Source: Candidatus Zhuqueibacterota bacterium (GTDB taxonomy: Bacteria > Zhuqueibacterota > Zhuqueibacteria > Oceanimicrobiales > Oceanimicrobiaceae). From it: 64,000 nucleotides of DNA. The DNA is taken from assembly GCA_029262055.1 (NCBI GenBank), contig JAJDAD010000011.1, forward strand, positions 1 through 64,000. Reading direction: 5' to 3'. The translations under genes and the position numbers were made by a program. The notes under the pieces are model-generated. The model was not told the DNA's origin and ran no database searches. It saw nothing but the letters and a program-made list of their open reading frames with translations. Below are positions 10,801 to 18,005 of the stretch, piece after piece; the stretch's first letter is position 1; each line of letters begins with the position of its first letter.

Positions 10801-12080
10801 AGCTGGCTGTCGGCTGATAACAATTTTCTGCAATGCGCCTTAACTCCGGTAACAGGTTGAAATGCAGGCGGTCCTCCTCGCCATGAGCTTTGTTCCATAG
10901 TATAAATGCCATCAGCGGTTGTCGCATACACTTTACCGTTATGGCGTTGGACACCTTCAACGCCGCTTTGTAGTCCCGAGGCCTCGGAATGCAGGGTGAT
11001 GGGTGATGCAAGTTCAATCCGCGCAAGGCCCATGTTCAACGCTAACCATAATCCTCCCTGGGTATCGAGGTATGCTTGTTTAACCGTGTTGTCAGGTAAT
11101 CCGGTCGCCTTATTTAAGATAAGTTGCAGTTTTCCCTGCTCATTGATTATCGCAATTCCGCCATGTAGGGTTCCCAAGGCATAACGGCCATCTGCCAGAA
11201 CAGCGCCACACGAGAGGCGATTCTGCAGCAGGAAAGCATCCGCTTCTGTCTTGAAAGGATAAAAATCGACGCCGTCGTAGACAAAGAGCCCGTTCGCTGA
11301 GGTCGCTATCAGGAACCGTTTGCGCATTCTATCATTGTTGTTTGCATTCGTATGTCCTTCGGATTGGTGGGGGTTGTCTCGGTCGGCAGACGCTTTTCTT
11401 GAATCGGACAATGGTATCAAATCGCGAATAAGCATATGTGCAAATCTTTCTCCTCCGGACATGAGACGCAAAGAATCGCCTTCCATTCTCATGAGACCGA
11501 CACCAGTTTGAGGAATATGAAGCTCATCTCCAACCACGTATGTCAAGTCAAACTTTGTTTCGGGCCGCCAGACTTTCAGCGCGCTCGATCTGCCGGACCA
11601 CCGGAAGAGTACATTTTCCGTATCGAAATAGACGCCTTGCGATGTGACTGCCACACCCCACCCGTATTCTCTCTCCCGGTCCTGAAGCGGGATGCGCCCA
11701 AGCAGCGAAATATGCTTCAAAGAGCCAACGGAGTCGGGCGCCAAATAGCCGAATTCTCGCCCTGCTCCCACCCAGATCCGCCCGTTTTTATCCATATTTA
11801 GAGTTGTCACGGTCATACGAGTTCCCGGGATGATTTGACGCCAGGAAACACCGTCGTATTCCAGAACACCGCTGTTATTGGCAACATATATCACACCACG
11901 TCGATCCTGAACAATGTCCCAGTTTTGCGGATCACTATTGTATTCGTTGGCGCCGTACATCCTAATGTAGGGCAGGCCGGCTTCACGCCAGCGTTCATCA
12001 GCCGCCGGCATTGAGGTTTGGGCGTAGTTTGGAAATGTCAGAAAAATGCAAAGCAGCATTGTGATTGCTGTGTAATTCAT
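7854..12080 (-). CDS. hybrid two-component system protein (sensor propeller, histidine kinase, receiver, AraC HTH)
   Basis: This 1408-residue protein has the full one-polypeptide hybrid architecture. A signal peptide precedes periplasmic ligand-binding propeller repeats (about 30-735). A Y_Y_Y domain (about 740-805, with FMEGFDDDWSDW) and one TM helix (about 805-825) follow. The HisKA domain carries the phospho-acceptor His859 in NISHEFRTP. The HATPase has N, G1 and F-type motifs (NLLSNALKF, DTGVGIP, IFDRF). The receiver has phospho-acceptor Asp1211 in VISDVMMP. An AraC HTH closes the protein (about 1305-1408). Such proteins sense extracellular glycans or their fragments and directly activate nearby genes. 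The next gene downstream on the same strand is the SBBP surface protein, a plausible target. No strong ribosome site precedes the ATG. Confidence 0.93.
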   Translation of the reverse strand: MNYTAITMLLCIFLTFPNYAQTSMPAADERWREAGLPYIRMYGANEYNSDPQNWDIVQDRRGVIYVANNSGVLEYDGVSWRQIIPGTRMTVTTLNMDKNGRIWVGAGREFGYLAPDSVGSLKHISLLGRIPLQDREREYGWGVAVTSQGVYFDTENVLFRWSGRSSALKVWRPETKFDLTYVVGDELHIPQTGVGLMRMEGDSLRLMSGGERFAHMLIRDLIPLSDSRKASADRDNPHQSEGHTNANNNDRMRKRFLIATSANGLFVYDGVDFYPFKTEADAFLLQNRLSCGAVLADGRYALGTLHGGIAIINEQGKLQLILNKATGLPDNTVKQAYLDTQGGLWLALNMGLARIELASPITLHSEASGLQSGVEGVQRHNGKVYATTADGIYTMEQSSWRGGPPAFQPVTGVKAHCRKLLSADSQLLVTTDKGICQIENNQSKPNKKFDTKEPLSLLRSRYDQNRLYVGFRHGFGVMQSRDGRWIFAGYVPGIYEIIEGIAEDGPDSLWLTTRYGDVSLLRTESIQLSALYDSATVQIERFGERHELDRGWVNPIAVNGKVVFSTDYGLRNFDPETQTFELSSSFGGVFADAAWDLGDTFFAVDDIGRVWTSRIFGDKTEVGVAVPNPDGSYSWHTTPFRRFADFGGIWNFHIDEKHKGVYWFGGADGIVRYDDTIENNYEASYPSLIRRVTVNGDSVIYGGAYSNPGAIIKAPTLVYEDNQVGIEYAAPYYDNEAANQNQYFMEGFDDDWSDWTSETNANYRKLPEGHYRFRVRSRNIYQNIGDESVFAFKILPPWYRTWWNYSFCGLMTLGVLYAIRRYEKNRQQFKHRAELQSVETQKLKELDKLKSDFFANISHEFRTPLTMILGPAEQLMQEPSESSKNKGKLIRRNAQRLLRLINQLLDVSKLESGKMPLRASPGDFIGFLKGVVMSFESWAQEREIDLRFDVHPWEGADPSQGLKKTYFDRDKTEKIFFNLLSNALKFTTGGGRIEVGASFKPAHTTGVSKSPLGEPVLSLTKEGAALATGRVIQITVKDTGVGIPADRLPHIFDRFSQADTSSTRTYEGTGIGLALVKELVELHYGTIAVASEEGKGTIFTIGLPLGKEHLRPEEIVEEPAEEDRVAPISINHWDVVEETVVTRHNVPVLSDETPTATNSEGPIILIIEDNADVRAYIREQLEPEYAILEAGDGEAGIAQAIEVIPDLVISDVMMPKRDGFEVCRTLKTDERTSHIPVILLTAKAREKEKLAGLETGADAYVLKPFRRKELAVRVRKLVELRRKLRARFSTATVIKPSEVEATSMDRIFLERVIEIIETHFDDETFNVETLAKEVTMSVSQVNRKLKALIGQPAGQMIRSMRLQRAADLLAKKSGTVAEICYAVGFSDQANFTRSFKKQFGCSPAAYKK

Positions 12081-12360
12081 CTGGTAATTAAATTAGCGTG
12101 ATTTGTGTATCTGAGCCGAGAGAATATATACAATAAAAAAAATACGCGCAAATAGCTTGGAATGAGGAGATTGAAGCTGCTAAATCAAACGATGCCATCG
12201 CCCGAAACGATGGCACGAAGCTGGATCAGTTTTCTTGCCGACCCCTCCCCACATTGCTTGTTTTTTAAGCTCCCACTCCCTAAATTCCTGCTGTTCCGCC
12301 ACCAAACCCGGTCTTGACAAAATGCACACTACCTTGGCGCAAAATCACTCGGTAGATCTA
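12081..12360. other. upstream region of the hybrid sensor gene
   Basis: No gene or strong signal was recognised. The stretch near 12120-12150 is A-rich and could hold the promoter of the minus-strand sensor gene. Confidence 0.3.
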
Positions 12361-12530
12361 TTTTTTTACCGTGGTCACCTTTGGCAGCGTCGATATTGGG
12401 AACACCGGATAAAAGATGAGGGGACTCTGAAAGGCATTTTGACTATGTTCACTTTAGCCCGGTTAAACGTGCTCTGGTGCGTAGGCCACAGGATTGGAAA
12501 AGGGATCTTCCCGAGGAAGTCGTTCGGTGA
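12361..12530 (+). pseudogene. remnant of a REP-associated tyrosine transposase (Y1_Tnp, IS200-like)
   Basis: Frame 1 reads RGHLWQRRYWEHRIKDEGTLK, the hallmark stretch near the C-terminus of RAYT transposases. Around 12433 the homology shifts to another frame, consistent with loss of one base. That frame reads HFDYVHFSPVKRALVRRPQDW and ends at the TGA at 12528-12530. This matches the family pattern H.DYIH.NPVK.GLV..P.DW. The N-terminal catalytic half, with the HuH motif, is missing. It is therefore a truncated, frameshifted relic. An intact-looking open frame (12235-12534) across it is accidental after the shift. Confidence 0.8.
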
Positions 12531-12605
12531 ATAAGTGGTCAAAAAAACTACCACGCCCTGCAAATGCAATGGACTTTCTAAAGAATCTACTTACTTAACA
12601 CGCCC

Positions 12606-13106
12606 ATGGAAATCACTGACATTCAAAGGTTCCTCAGCTACTACGAACGCATTCGCCAACGGACCATGCGCGTCGTGGCCTGTATCCCGCCGGAGAAAAT
12701 AGACTGGACCTACCAGGAAGGAAAATTCTCGTTCGGCGATCTGCTCCGTCATATCGCGGCCCTCGAACGCTACATGTTTGCAGAGAACTTCCGGGGAAAG
12801 CCAAGCTGCTACCCCGGGCACGGTCCGGAACTCGCGCGTACTCATGCCGAGGTTGTGGATTTCATGCAGGAAATGCATACTGAGACAGTCGCGATTATCG
12901 GCGGCTTGCAAAACGGGGCGTTACAGAGCAAGTGTACAACGCCGGGCGGCGGTGCCATCGCGATTTGGAAATGGATGCGAGCGATGATAGAGCATGAGGT
13001 TCATCATCGGGCACAGATTTATACTTACCTGGCAATGCTGGGGATAGAAACACCTCCCCTGTACGGCTTGACCGAAGAAGAAGTGTTTGAGCGAAGCGGC
13101 CCTTAA
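12606..13106 (+). CDS. DinB-family metal-dependent protein
   Basis: At 166 residues this fits the DinB/YfiT four-helix bundle. The three metal-binding histidines are placed as expected: His49 in LLRHIAALE, and two in EHEVHHRAQIYTYL near residues 129-133. Family members include bacillithiol- and mycothiol-dependent transferases and many uncharacterised damage-induced proteins. The thiol cofactor and substrate here are unknown. It lies between the transposase relic and the oxidase operon and appears monocistronic. The ribosome site before ATG 12606 is weak. A second DinB gene (34245) and a DUF1569 relative (33333) occur in the window. Confidence 0.85.
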   Translation: MEITDIQRFLSYYERIRQRTMRVVACIPPEKIDWTYQEGKFSFGDLLRHIAALERYMFAENFRGKPSCYPGHGPELARTHAEVVDFMQEMHTETVAIIGGLQNGALQSKCTTPGGGAIAIWKWMRAMIEHEVHHRAQIYTYLAMLGIETPPLYGLTEEEVFERSGP

Positions 13107-13271
13107 TACCTCCCACTGCAAGACAACCCCGAACATCTTTCTACTCCAGAAAAATGTTGCATATAATTCACGCCTTCTTTATATTTTGCCGTCCAGTCCT
13201 ATCCCAATTGTTGTAGTTACCCCTTAACGGCAAGAACCAAGTTCGACACTATTTCCTTACGAGGAGGAATC

Positions 13272-13931
13272 ATGCTTGATTGGCTCCCGCAGAACGTTTC
13301 CACGTTCGGCAGTGAAATCGATAAATTCTTCTATGTCATATACTATATCACCACGACAGTTTTCTTTCTAGTCACCGCTGCCATGATCTACTTCCTGGTG
13401 AAATATCGCTTCCAGGAAGGAAAGCCCGCGAGATACTACCATGGCAACAATACACTGGAAATAGTCTGGACCAGTGCCACCTTGGTGGCCATGCTCATTC
13501 TCGCGGTGGCGAGCAAACCTCTGTGGAGCAAAATCAAACAAAACCCTCCTCCGGCGGAAGTCATAATCAAAGTGACCGGCAAACAGTATAACTGGGAAGT
13601 ACTTTATCCCGGACCTGACGGCGCATTCGGCACTGACGATGACTATCAAGTAGACAATAACGTGCATGTGCCGGTCAACAAAGTTGTGCATGTCCTGCTG
13701 GGTTCGATCGATGTAATCCACAGCTTCTTCGTCCCGCAATTGCGACTGAAACAAGATGCCGTTCCGGGCAGAGAAATCGTCGCCTGGTTCGAAGTAACCG
13801 AGGCCGGCAGTTATGAAATCCCTTGCGCCGAATTGTGCGGCTTCGGGCATTCCGGCATGCTGGGGCGCTTGATCGTCCACAGTCCTGAGGAATACGAGCA
13901 GTGGGTTGGCCAGACCTGGCCGGACAATTGA
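13272..13931 (+). CDS. coxB: cytochrome c oxidase subunit II
   Basis: This 219-residue protein has two N-terminal TM helices (about 16-45 and 60-85) followed by a periplasmic cupredoxin domain. The CuA ligands are visible in CAELCGFGHSGM (two Cys, His, Met) with the upstream His in DVIHSFFVPQLRLKQD. WEVLYPGPDG is typical of the caa3/aa3 group. No fused cytochrome c domain is present, so a separate cytochrome c must deliver electrons. The gene leads the oxidase operon and has a strong ribosome site (GAGGAGG). It accepts electrons from cytochrome c and passes them to subunit I at the inner membrane. Confidence 0.95.
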   Translation: MLDWLPQNVSTFGSEIDKFFYVIYYITTTVFFLVTAAMIYFLVKYRFQEGKPARYYHGNNTLEIVWTSATLVAMLILAVASKPLWSKIKQNPPPAEVIIKVTGKQYNWEVLYPGPDGAFGTDDDYQVDNNVHVPVNKVVHVLLGSIDVIHSFFVPQLRLKQDAVPGREIVAWFEVTEAGSYEIPCAELCGFGHSGMLGRLIVHSPEEYEQWVGQTWPDN

Positions 13932-14015
13932 CCTTTCGAGACGTACCCATTACAAATCTGTGAGACTACTTGTAGCGCTTCTATCAGCCTATTTACATAA
14001 TAACCAGGAAAAGAA

Positions 14016-15848
14016 ATGAGTGAAGCAACCGCGGTAAAAGAGCACATTTCCCACGAGCACCACGGGTTTATGAATACCTATATTTTTTCTCTGGACCACA
14101 AGATGATCGGCAAACAGTTTCTGCTCCTTGGTCTGATCATGCTTCTCCTCGGAGGTGGACTGGCCCTGCTGGTTCGCTGGCAACTCGCGTACCCGGAACA
14201 GCCATTGCCTTTGATAGGTGCTTCGCAGCACTATCTGGAGACAGGTGAGGCTGAGACCGCAATGGATTCCTACTGGGATTCCGAATTGTCCAAGACCGAA
14301 GATGAGCAGGGCTGGCTGGTGCAGAAGATGCCCGTTGGCATTATTACCCCCGCTTTCTACAACGCGCTCTTTACCATGCATGCCACTATCATGGTGTTTT
14401 TCGTTGTTATGCCAATCCTGGTTGGGGCCTTCGGCAACTATCTCATCCCCTTGATGATCGGAACACGGGATATGGCGTTCCCGCTGCTCAACATGCTTTC
14501 ATTCTGGATCGCGGTTGTCTCCGGGGCGATCATGCTCGCAGGTTTTTTTGTTCCCGGGGGTCATGCCGCGACCGGCTGGACCGGCTACCCGCCTCTGTCC
14601 ACGGACCCGGCCTGGACCGGCGTGGACTGGGGCCAGAACCTCTGGTGCATAAGCTTGATCGTTTTGGGCATTTCTTCGCTCATGGGCTCGATTAACTATA
14701 TTACGACGATTATCAATATGCGCGCGCCGGGTATGACCTACATGCGTATGCCGATGGTGATTTGGGCTCTGTTTATCGTTGCAATCTTGTTGCTGCTGGC
14801 TTTGCCGGTGCTCACCGCCGCCCTGGCAATGTTGGTGTTTGATCGCTTGGCGGGCACGACCTTCTTTAATCCTGCTGGCGGTGGCGACCCGCTTCTTTGG
14901 CAGCACCTGTTCTGGTTTTTCGGACATCCGGAGGTTTACATTCTCATCCTACCCGGGATGGGCATCACTTCAGAAATATTACCCGTCTTTTCAAGAAAAC
15001 CGATATTTGGCTACAAGGCAATGGTTTTGGCCATGGCAAGCCTGGCGTTTCTCAGTTGGATCGTTTGGGGCCATCACATGTTCCAAAGCGGCATGAATCC
15101 ATCCATGGGCATGACTTTCATGATTACCACCATGGTGATCGCCGTACCCTCGGCAATCAAAACGTTCAACTGGCTGGGCACTTTGTGGGGAGGGAGCATT
15201 CGCTTTACAGTGCCGATGTTGAACAGCCTGGCTTTTGTCTCGATGTTTGTCATCGGAGGTCTTTCCGGGATCTTCATGGCTTCGTCGGCAGTCGATATTT
15301 TCATCCATGACACATATTACATCGTGGCGCACATTCACTACGTGGTCTTCGGTGGCAGTATCTTTGCGATCTTTGCGGGAGTCTACTACTGGTTTCCAAA
15401 GATGTTCGGAAGAATGATGAATGAACCACTCGCCAAAGTCCACTTTTGGCTGTCGTTCATCGCTTTCAACTGTACATTTTTTCCCATGCACATTCTGGGT
15501 GTCGGCGGCCACATGCGGCGTATTTACAACCCCATGCAATACGAATTTCTACAGCAGTTTGAGCACATGAATATCTTCATCACGATGAGCGCATTTGCCC
15601 TGGGCTTGACGCAATTGATCTTGCTCTTCAACGTCTTTCATAGCATGTTTCGCGGAAAGAAAGCCGGTGACAATCCCTGGAATGCAAACACCCTGGAATG
15701 GACAGCCGCGACTCCGCCGCCACATGGAAACTTCGACGCTATTCCAACTGTGCACCATGCGCCTTATGAATACAGCGCTCCGGGCATTTCTGAAGATTGG
15801 CTGTCGCAAACCAATGAACTGCAACCGACAAATGGCAATGGACACTAG
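14016..15848 (+). CDS. coxA: cytochrome c oxidase subunit I
   Basis: This is a 610-residue heme-copper oxidase catalytic subunit with about twelve TM helices. The active-site HPEVYILILPGMG motif carries the CuB His and the cross-linked Tyr. The adjacent CuB histidines are in WGHHMFQSGM, and the heme ligands in VAHIHYVVFGG. It reduces oxygen to water and pumps protons. The N-terminus (about residues 55-115) has an insertion before the second TM helix containing a hydrophilic loop (ETAMDSYWDSEL). It sits 84 bases after coxB, in the same operon. A purine-rich site (AGGAAAAG) precedes the ATG. Confidence 0.96.
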   Translation: MSEATAVKEHISHEHHGFMNTYIFSLDHKMIGKQFLLLGLIMLLLGGGLALLVRWQLAYPEQPLPLIGASQHYLETGEAETAMDSYWDSELSKTEDEQGWLVQKMPVGIITPAFYNALFTMHATIMVFFVVMPILVGAFGNYLIPLMIGTRDMAFPLLNMLSFWIAVVSGAIMLAGFFVPGGHAATGWTGYPPLSTDPAWTGVDWGQNLWCISLIVLGISSLMGSINYITTIINMRAPGMTYMRMPMVIWALFIVAILLLLALPVLTAALAMLVFDRLAGTTFFNPAGGGDPLLWQHLFWFFGHPEVYILILPGMGITSEILPVFSRKPIFGYKAMVLAMASLAFLSWIVWGHHMFQSGMNPSMGMTFMITTMVIAVPSAIKTFNWLGTLWGGSIRFTVPMLNSLAFVSMFVIGGLSGIFMASSAVDIFIHDTYYIVAHIHYVVFGGSIFAIFAGVYYWFPKMFGRMMNEPLAKVHFWLSFIAFNCTFFPMHILGVGGHMRRIYNPMQYEFLQQFEHMNIFITMSAFALGLTQLILLFNVFHSMFRGKKAGDNPWNANTLEWTAATPPPHGNFDAIPTVHHAPYEYSAPGISEDWLSQTNELQPTNGNGH

Positions 15849-15866
15849 ATTCCGGGGACACATGCT

Positions 15867-15983
15867 TTGCAAGAAAGTCTGACACACAGCAAGAAAAAAA
15901 ACTGGCGGACGCTGCTGGTTTTGCTAGGCGTCCTTGTATGTTTGTATGCACTTTCCGTCATAGTTATTTTGGTGAAAAATTGA
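15867..15983 (+). CDS. 38-residue single-TM protein in the oxidase operon
   Basis: This short frame lies between coxA and the first subunit III-like gene. It starts with TTG at 15867, 18 bases after the coxA stop, and its TGA is followed directly by the next ATG (TGAATG). The peptide has a basic N-terminus (HSKKKNWR) and one helix of about 21 hydrophobic residues (TLLVLLGVLVCLYALSVIVI), ending LVKN. This fits an N-in, C-out single-span membrane peptide. Tight packing between two oxidase genes and the convincing TM segment support a real gene. It may be an accessory subunit like the small helices seen in many oxidases. A GGGG stretch precedes the TTG. No ATG is available. Confidence 0.65.
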   Translation: MQESLTHSKKKNWRTLLVLLGVLVCLYALSVIVILVKN

Positions 15984-16661
15984 ATGTCTGACGTATTTAC
16001 AGAAGAGAGGGCAAACACCCTGGTCCAGGATTACGGCGGCACGCCCCCGCCAATAGGCGCCGGGCCCTCTGACCCGGGTAATGGTGGGCGGCAAGACTCT
16101 TCTGGGAAGTCCCATGCAAATGCCATCCTTGCCATGGCTCTCTTCCTAGGTGCGGACGTGATGTTTTTTGCAGGTTTAATTGGCGCTTTTGTTGTTTTTC
16201 GTTTCGGCGCACTGCACTGGCCGCCGCCGGGACAGCCGTTGTTGCCTTTGGGGATCACCGGAATAAACACCGGGATTCTACTAATCAGCGGTGCCTTCAT
16301 GGTGAAGACATGGCAAAATATAGACAGATGGCCCCACAAGAAGATAACAAAAGCGCTCACCCTGACAACCCTGTTAGGAATGACGTTCCTGCTGGTGCAA
16401 GGGTACGAATGGTTTCGCTTGGTCGCGTTTGGCTTCAAACTAACTTCAGGGACTTTCGGTGGAACGTTCTACACGTTGATAGGATGCCACGCCTTGCACG
16501 TTATGGGCGCTGTTCTTTGGCTTGCGACAGTAACCGTCAGGCTGGCCCGCAACCGATTAGATCAGCAGCAGCGGAACACCTCGATTGCGCTAATCGGCAT
16601 GTACTGGACGCTGGTGGTGGCGCTGTGGCCAATCCTGTATGGACTTGTCTATTGGAACTAA
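15984..16661 (+). CDS. cytochrome c oxidase subunit III family protein (first copy)
   Basis: This 225-residue protein has about five TM helices. Subunit III features include LFLGADVMFFAGLIGAFVVFRFG early, QGYEWFRLVAFGFKLTSGTFGGTFYTLIGCHALHV in two parts mid-protein, and a C-terminal WTLVVALWPILYGLVYWN helix. The Glu in QGYEW and the His in GCHALHV are the usual conserved positions. Subunit III stabilises the oxidase core and proton uptake. It starts exactly after the small TM gene. A second, shorter paralogue lies at 16953-17570, so the operon carries two subunit III-like genes. Confidence 0.88.
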   Translation: MSDVFTEERANTLVQDYGGTPPPIGAGPSDPGNGGRQDSSGKSHANAILAMALFLGADVMFFAGLIGAFVVFRFGALHWPPPGQPLLPLGITGINTGILLISGAFMVKTWQNIDRWPHKKITKALTLTTLLGMTFLLVQGYEWFRLVAFGFKLTSGTFGGTFYTLIGCHALHVMGAVLWLATVTVRLARNRLDQQQRNTSIALIGMYWTLVVALWPILYGLVYWN

Positions 16662-16673
16662 ACTAACGCCCGC

Positions 16674-16940
16674 ATGAAATTACAGCAACTAAAAGCTAAA
16701 ATACCTGGACTCGTGATGATTGCTTGCGCCACTGTCATCCTACACCCGGGACAAATGTTCGCATGTCCGGGATGTGGTGCCGCCCTCGGTGCCACCGTAG
16801 GGCGAGGGTTCAACATGAGCATTTATTTCCTGATGGCGATGCCGTTTTTGGTGTTTGGCTCGATCATCACAGGTGTGGTGTGGGCGAAGAGAAACAGCCT
16901 CCCGACAAAAACAGAACTATCCCTACATCAAACCAAATGA
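16674..16940 (+). CDS. small membrane protein with CPGCG motif in the oxidase operon
   Basis: This 88-residue protein lies between the two subunit III genes, 12 bases after the first. A cleavable or anchoring signal (about 9-31, GLVMIACATVILHPGQMFA) precedes ACPGCGAALGA, a CxxC pair that would face the periplasm. One TM helix follows (about 47-72, MSIYFLMAMPFLVFGSIITG), then a basic tail (WAKRN). It has no recognised family. The CxxC could bind metal or do thiol-disulfide exchange, for example in copper delivery to CuA, but that is inference. Its position inside the operon makes a link to oxidase assembly or stability likely. Confidence 0.75.
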   Translation: MKLQQLKAKIPGLVMIACATVILHPGQMFACPGCGAALGATVGRGFNMSIYFLMAMPFLVFGSIITGVVWAKRNSLPTKTELSLHQTK

Positions 16941-16952
16941 AGGAGAATGACA

Positions 16953-17570
16953 TTGAGTCAAGTTTCCACAGTTGAGACAGCAATCGACCCGGTCGAATCA
17001 CCGCTCACTCCTGATAGCAGTGGCAAGCTGGGAATGTGGATTTTCCTGGCAGGAGACGCCATGTCGTTTGGCGGACTTCTTGCCGGTTATGGTGCGCTGA
17101 GGGCCGGCAGCCCGGATTGGCCGGTGCCACAGGAGGTACTGGGTATTTCGCTGACCGCGTTCATGACCTTTCTACTTATTGTCAGCAGCTTAACAATGGT
17201 GAAAGGACTTTCCGCGATTCAGAATGGTGATATCAAAGGAATGATTCGTTTTCTTTCGCTGACTGTTCTGGGTGGAGTCATTTTTCTTGGCCTACAAGCC
17301 TACGAATGGACGCACTTGATGCACCGGGAGATTCTGTTCACCAGTAATCCATTTGGCGACTACCTGTTCGGCAGCACGTTCTACATAATTACCGGGTTCC
17401 ACGGAGCTCATGTCACCGGCGGAGTCATTTACCTGGCGGTCTTAGCCATCAGAGGCTTGCAGGGAAAACTCGATGCAAACAACTCCAGTATCGTCGAAAT
17501 CGCGGGACTGTATTGGCATTTCGTCGATCTGGTCTGGATTCTGGTATTTACGTTTGTCTACTTAATATAA
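16953..17570 (+). CDS. cytochrome c oxidase subunit III family protein (second copy)
   Basis: This is a subunit III homologue with five or so TM helices. GLQAYEWTHLM carries the conserved Glu, FHGAHVTGGVIYLAVL the conserved His pair, and the C-terminal helix is YWHFVDLVWILVFTFVYLI, the classic subunit III ending. TTG at 16953 is preferred as the start because AGGAG (16941-16945) lies 7 bases before it; the in-frame ATG at 16947 would leave one base of spacing. The C-terminus is closer to textbook subunit III than that of the first copy. It is followed after 18 bases by subunit IV. Confidence 0.9.
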   Translation: MSQVSTVETAIDPVESPLTPDSSGKLGMWIFLAGDAMSFGGLLAGYGALRAGSPDWPVPQEVLGISLTAFMTFLLIVSSLTMVKGLSAIQNGDIKGMIRFLSLTVLGGVIFLGLQAYEWTHLMHREILFTSNPFGDYLFGSTFYIITGFHGAHVTGGVIYLAVLAIRGLQGKLDANNSSIVEIAGLYWHFVDLVWILVFTFVYLI

Positions 17571-17588
17571 GCTCGCGGGAGGTAAACA

Positions 17589-17930
17589 ATGAGCTCTGCT
17601 CATCAAGAACCTGATTACATGAAGATATTCTTCGCTTTGACAGTATTGACAGCAGTTGAAGTGGGCATCATCTATCTGCCAATTGGGAAACTCGCCATAG
17701 CGATTGCGCTGATCCTTCTGGCGCTTGGTAAAGCGGCCCTGGTTGCACTCTATTTTATGCATTTGCGCTTCGAGAAAGTGGGCGTGGGGATTATCGCCTT
17801 GACGCCGCTCTTTCTATGCACCTTGCTGATATTCAGCCTCCTGCCCGATCTCCTAGGAATGGCCCACAAAAAGCAACATGACCAGGCAGAAAAACCCGCA
17901 AGCAGTGTTGAGCAAGGTTTCAATCACTAA
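17589..17930 (+). CDS. cytochrome c oxidase subunit IV (caa3 type)
   Basis: This 113-residue protein has three TM helices: IFFALTVLTAVEVGIIYL, IAIALILLALGKAALVALYFMH and a third around residues 75-95. HLRFEK after helix 2 is the usual motif of prokaryotic subunit IV. It packs against subunits I and III and helps assembly. A strong site (GGGAGG) precedes the ATG. It is the last gene of the oxidase operon, followed by a hairpin at 17948-17989. Confidence 0.9.
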   Translation: MSSAHQEPDYMKIFFALTVLTAVEVGIIYLPIGKLAIAIALILLALGKAALVALYFMHLRFEKVGVGIIALTPLFLCTLLIFSLLPDLLGMAHKKQHDQAEKPASSVEQGFNH

Positions 17931-17947
17931 AAAGCCTTCTTTGCAAA

Positions 17948-17989
17948 GTCCCGGCGGGTGGGTCAAGAAAACTGGCCCACGCGCCGGAC
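17948..17989. terminator. long imperfect hairpin between convergent genes
   Basis: Arms 17948-17965 and 17973-17989 pair over about 16 bp with one bulge and a few mismatches. It lies just after the oxidase operon and before the stop of the minus-strand DUF4345 gene. No long U-run is present on the plus strand. The core GTGGGTCA...TGGCCCAC resembles the hairpin at 20898-20921, so it is also a dispersed repeat. Confidence 0.6.
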
Positions 17990-18005
17990 TACTACGCTCC
18001 TTTTC

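Noticed and set aside
12235-12360. N-terminal part of the 99-codon frame over the transposase relic
   Set aside because: No similarity before residue 43; the frame is accidental upstream of the relic.
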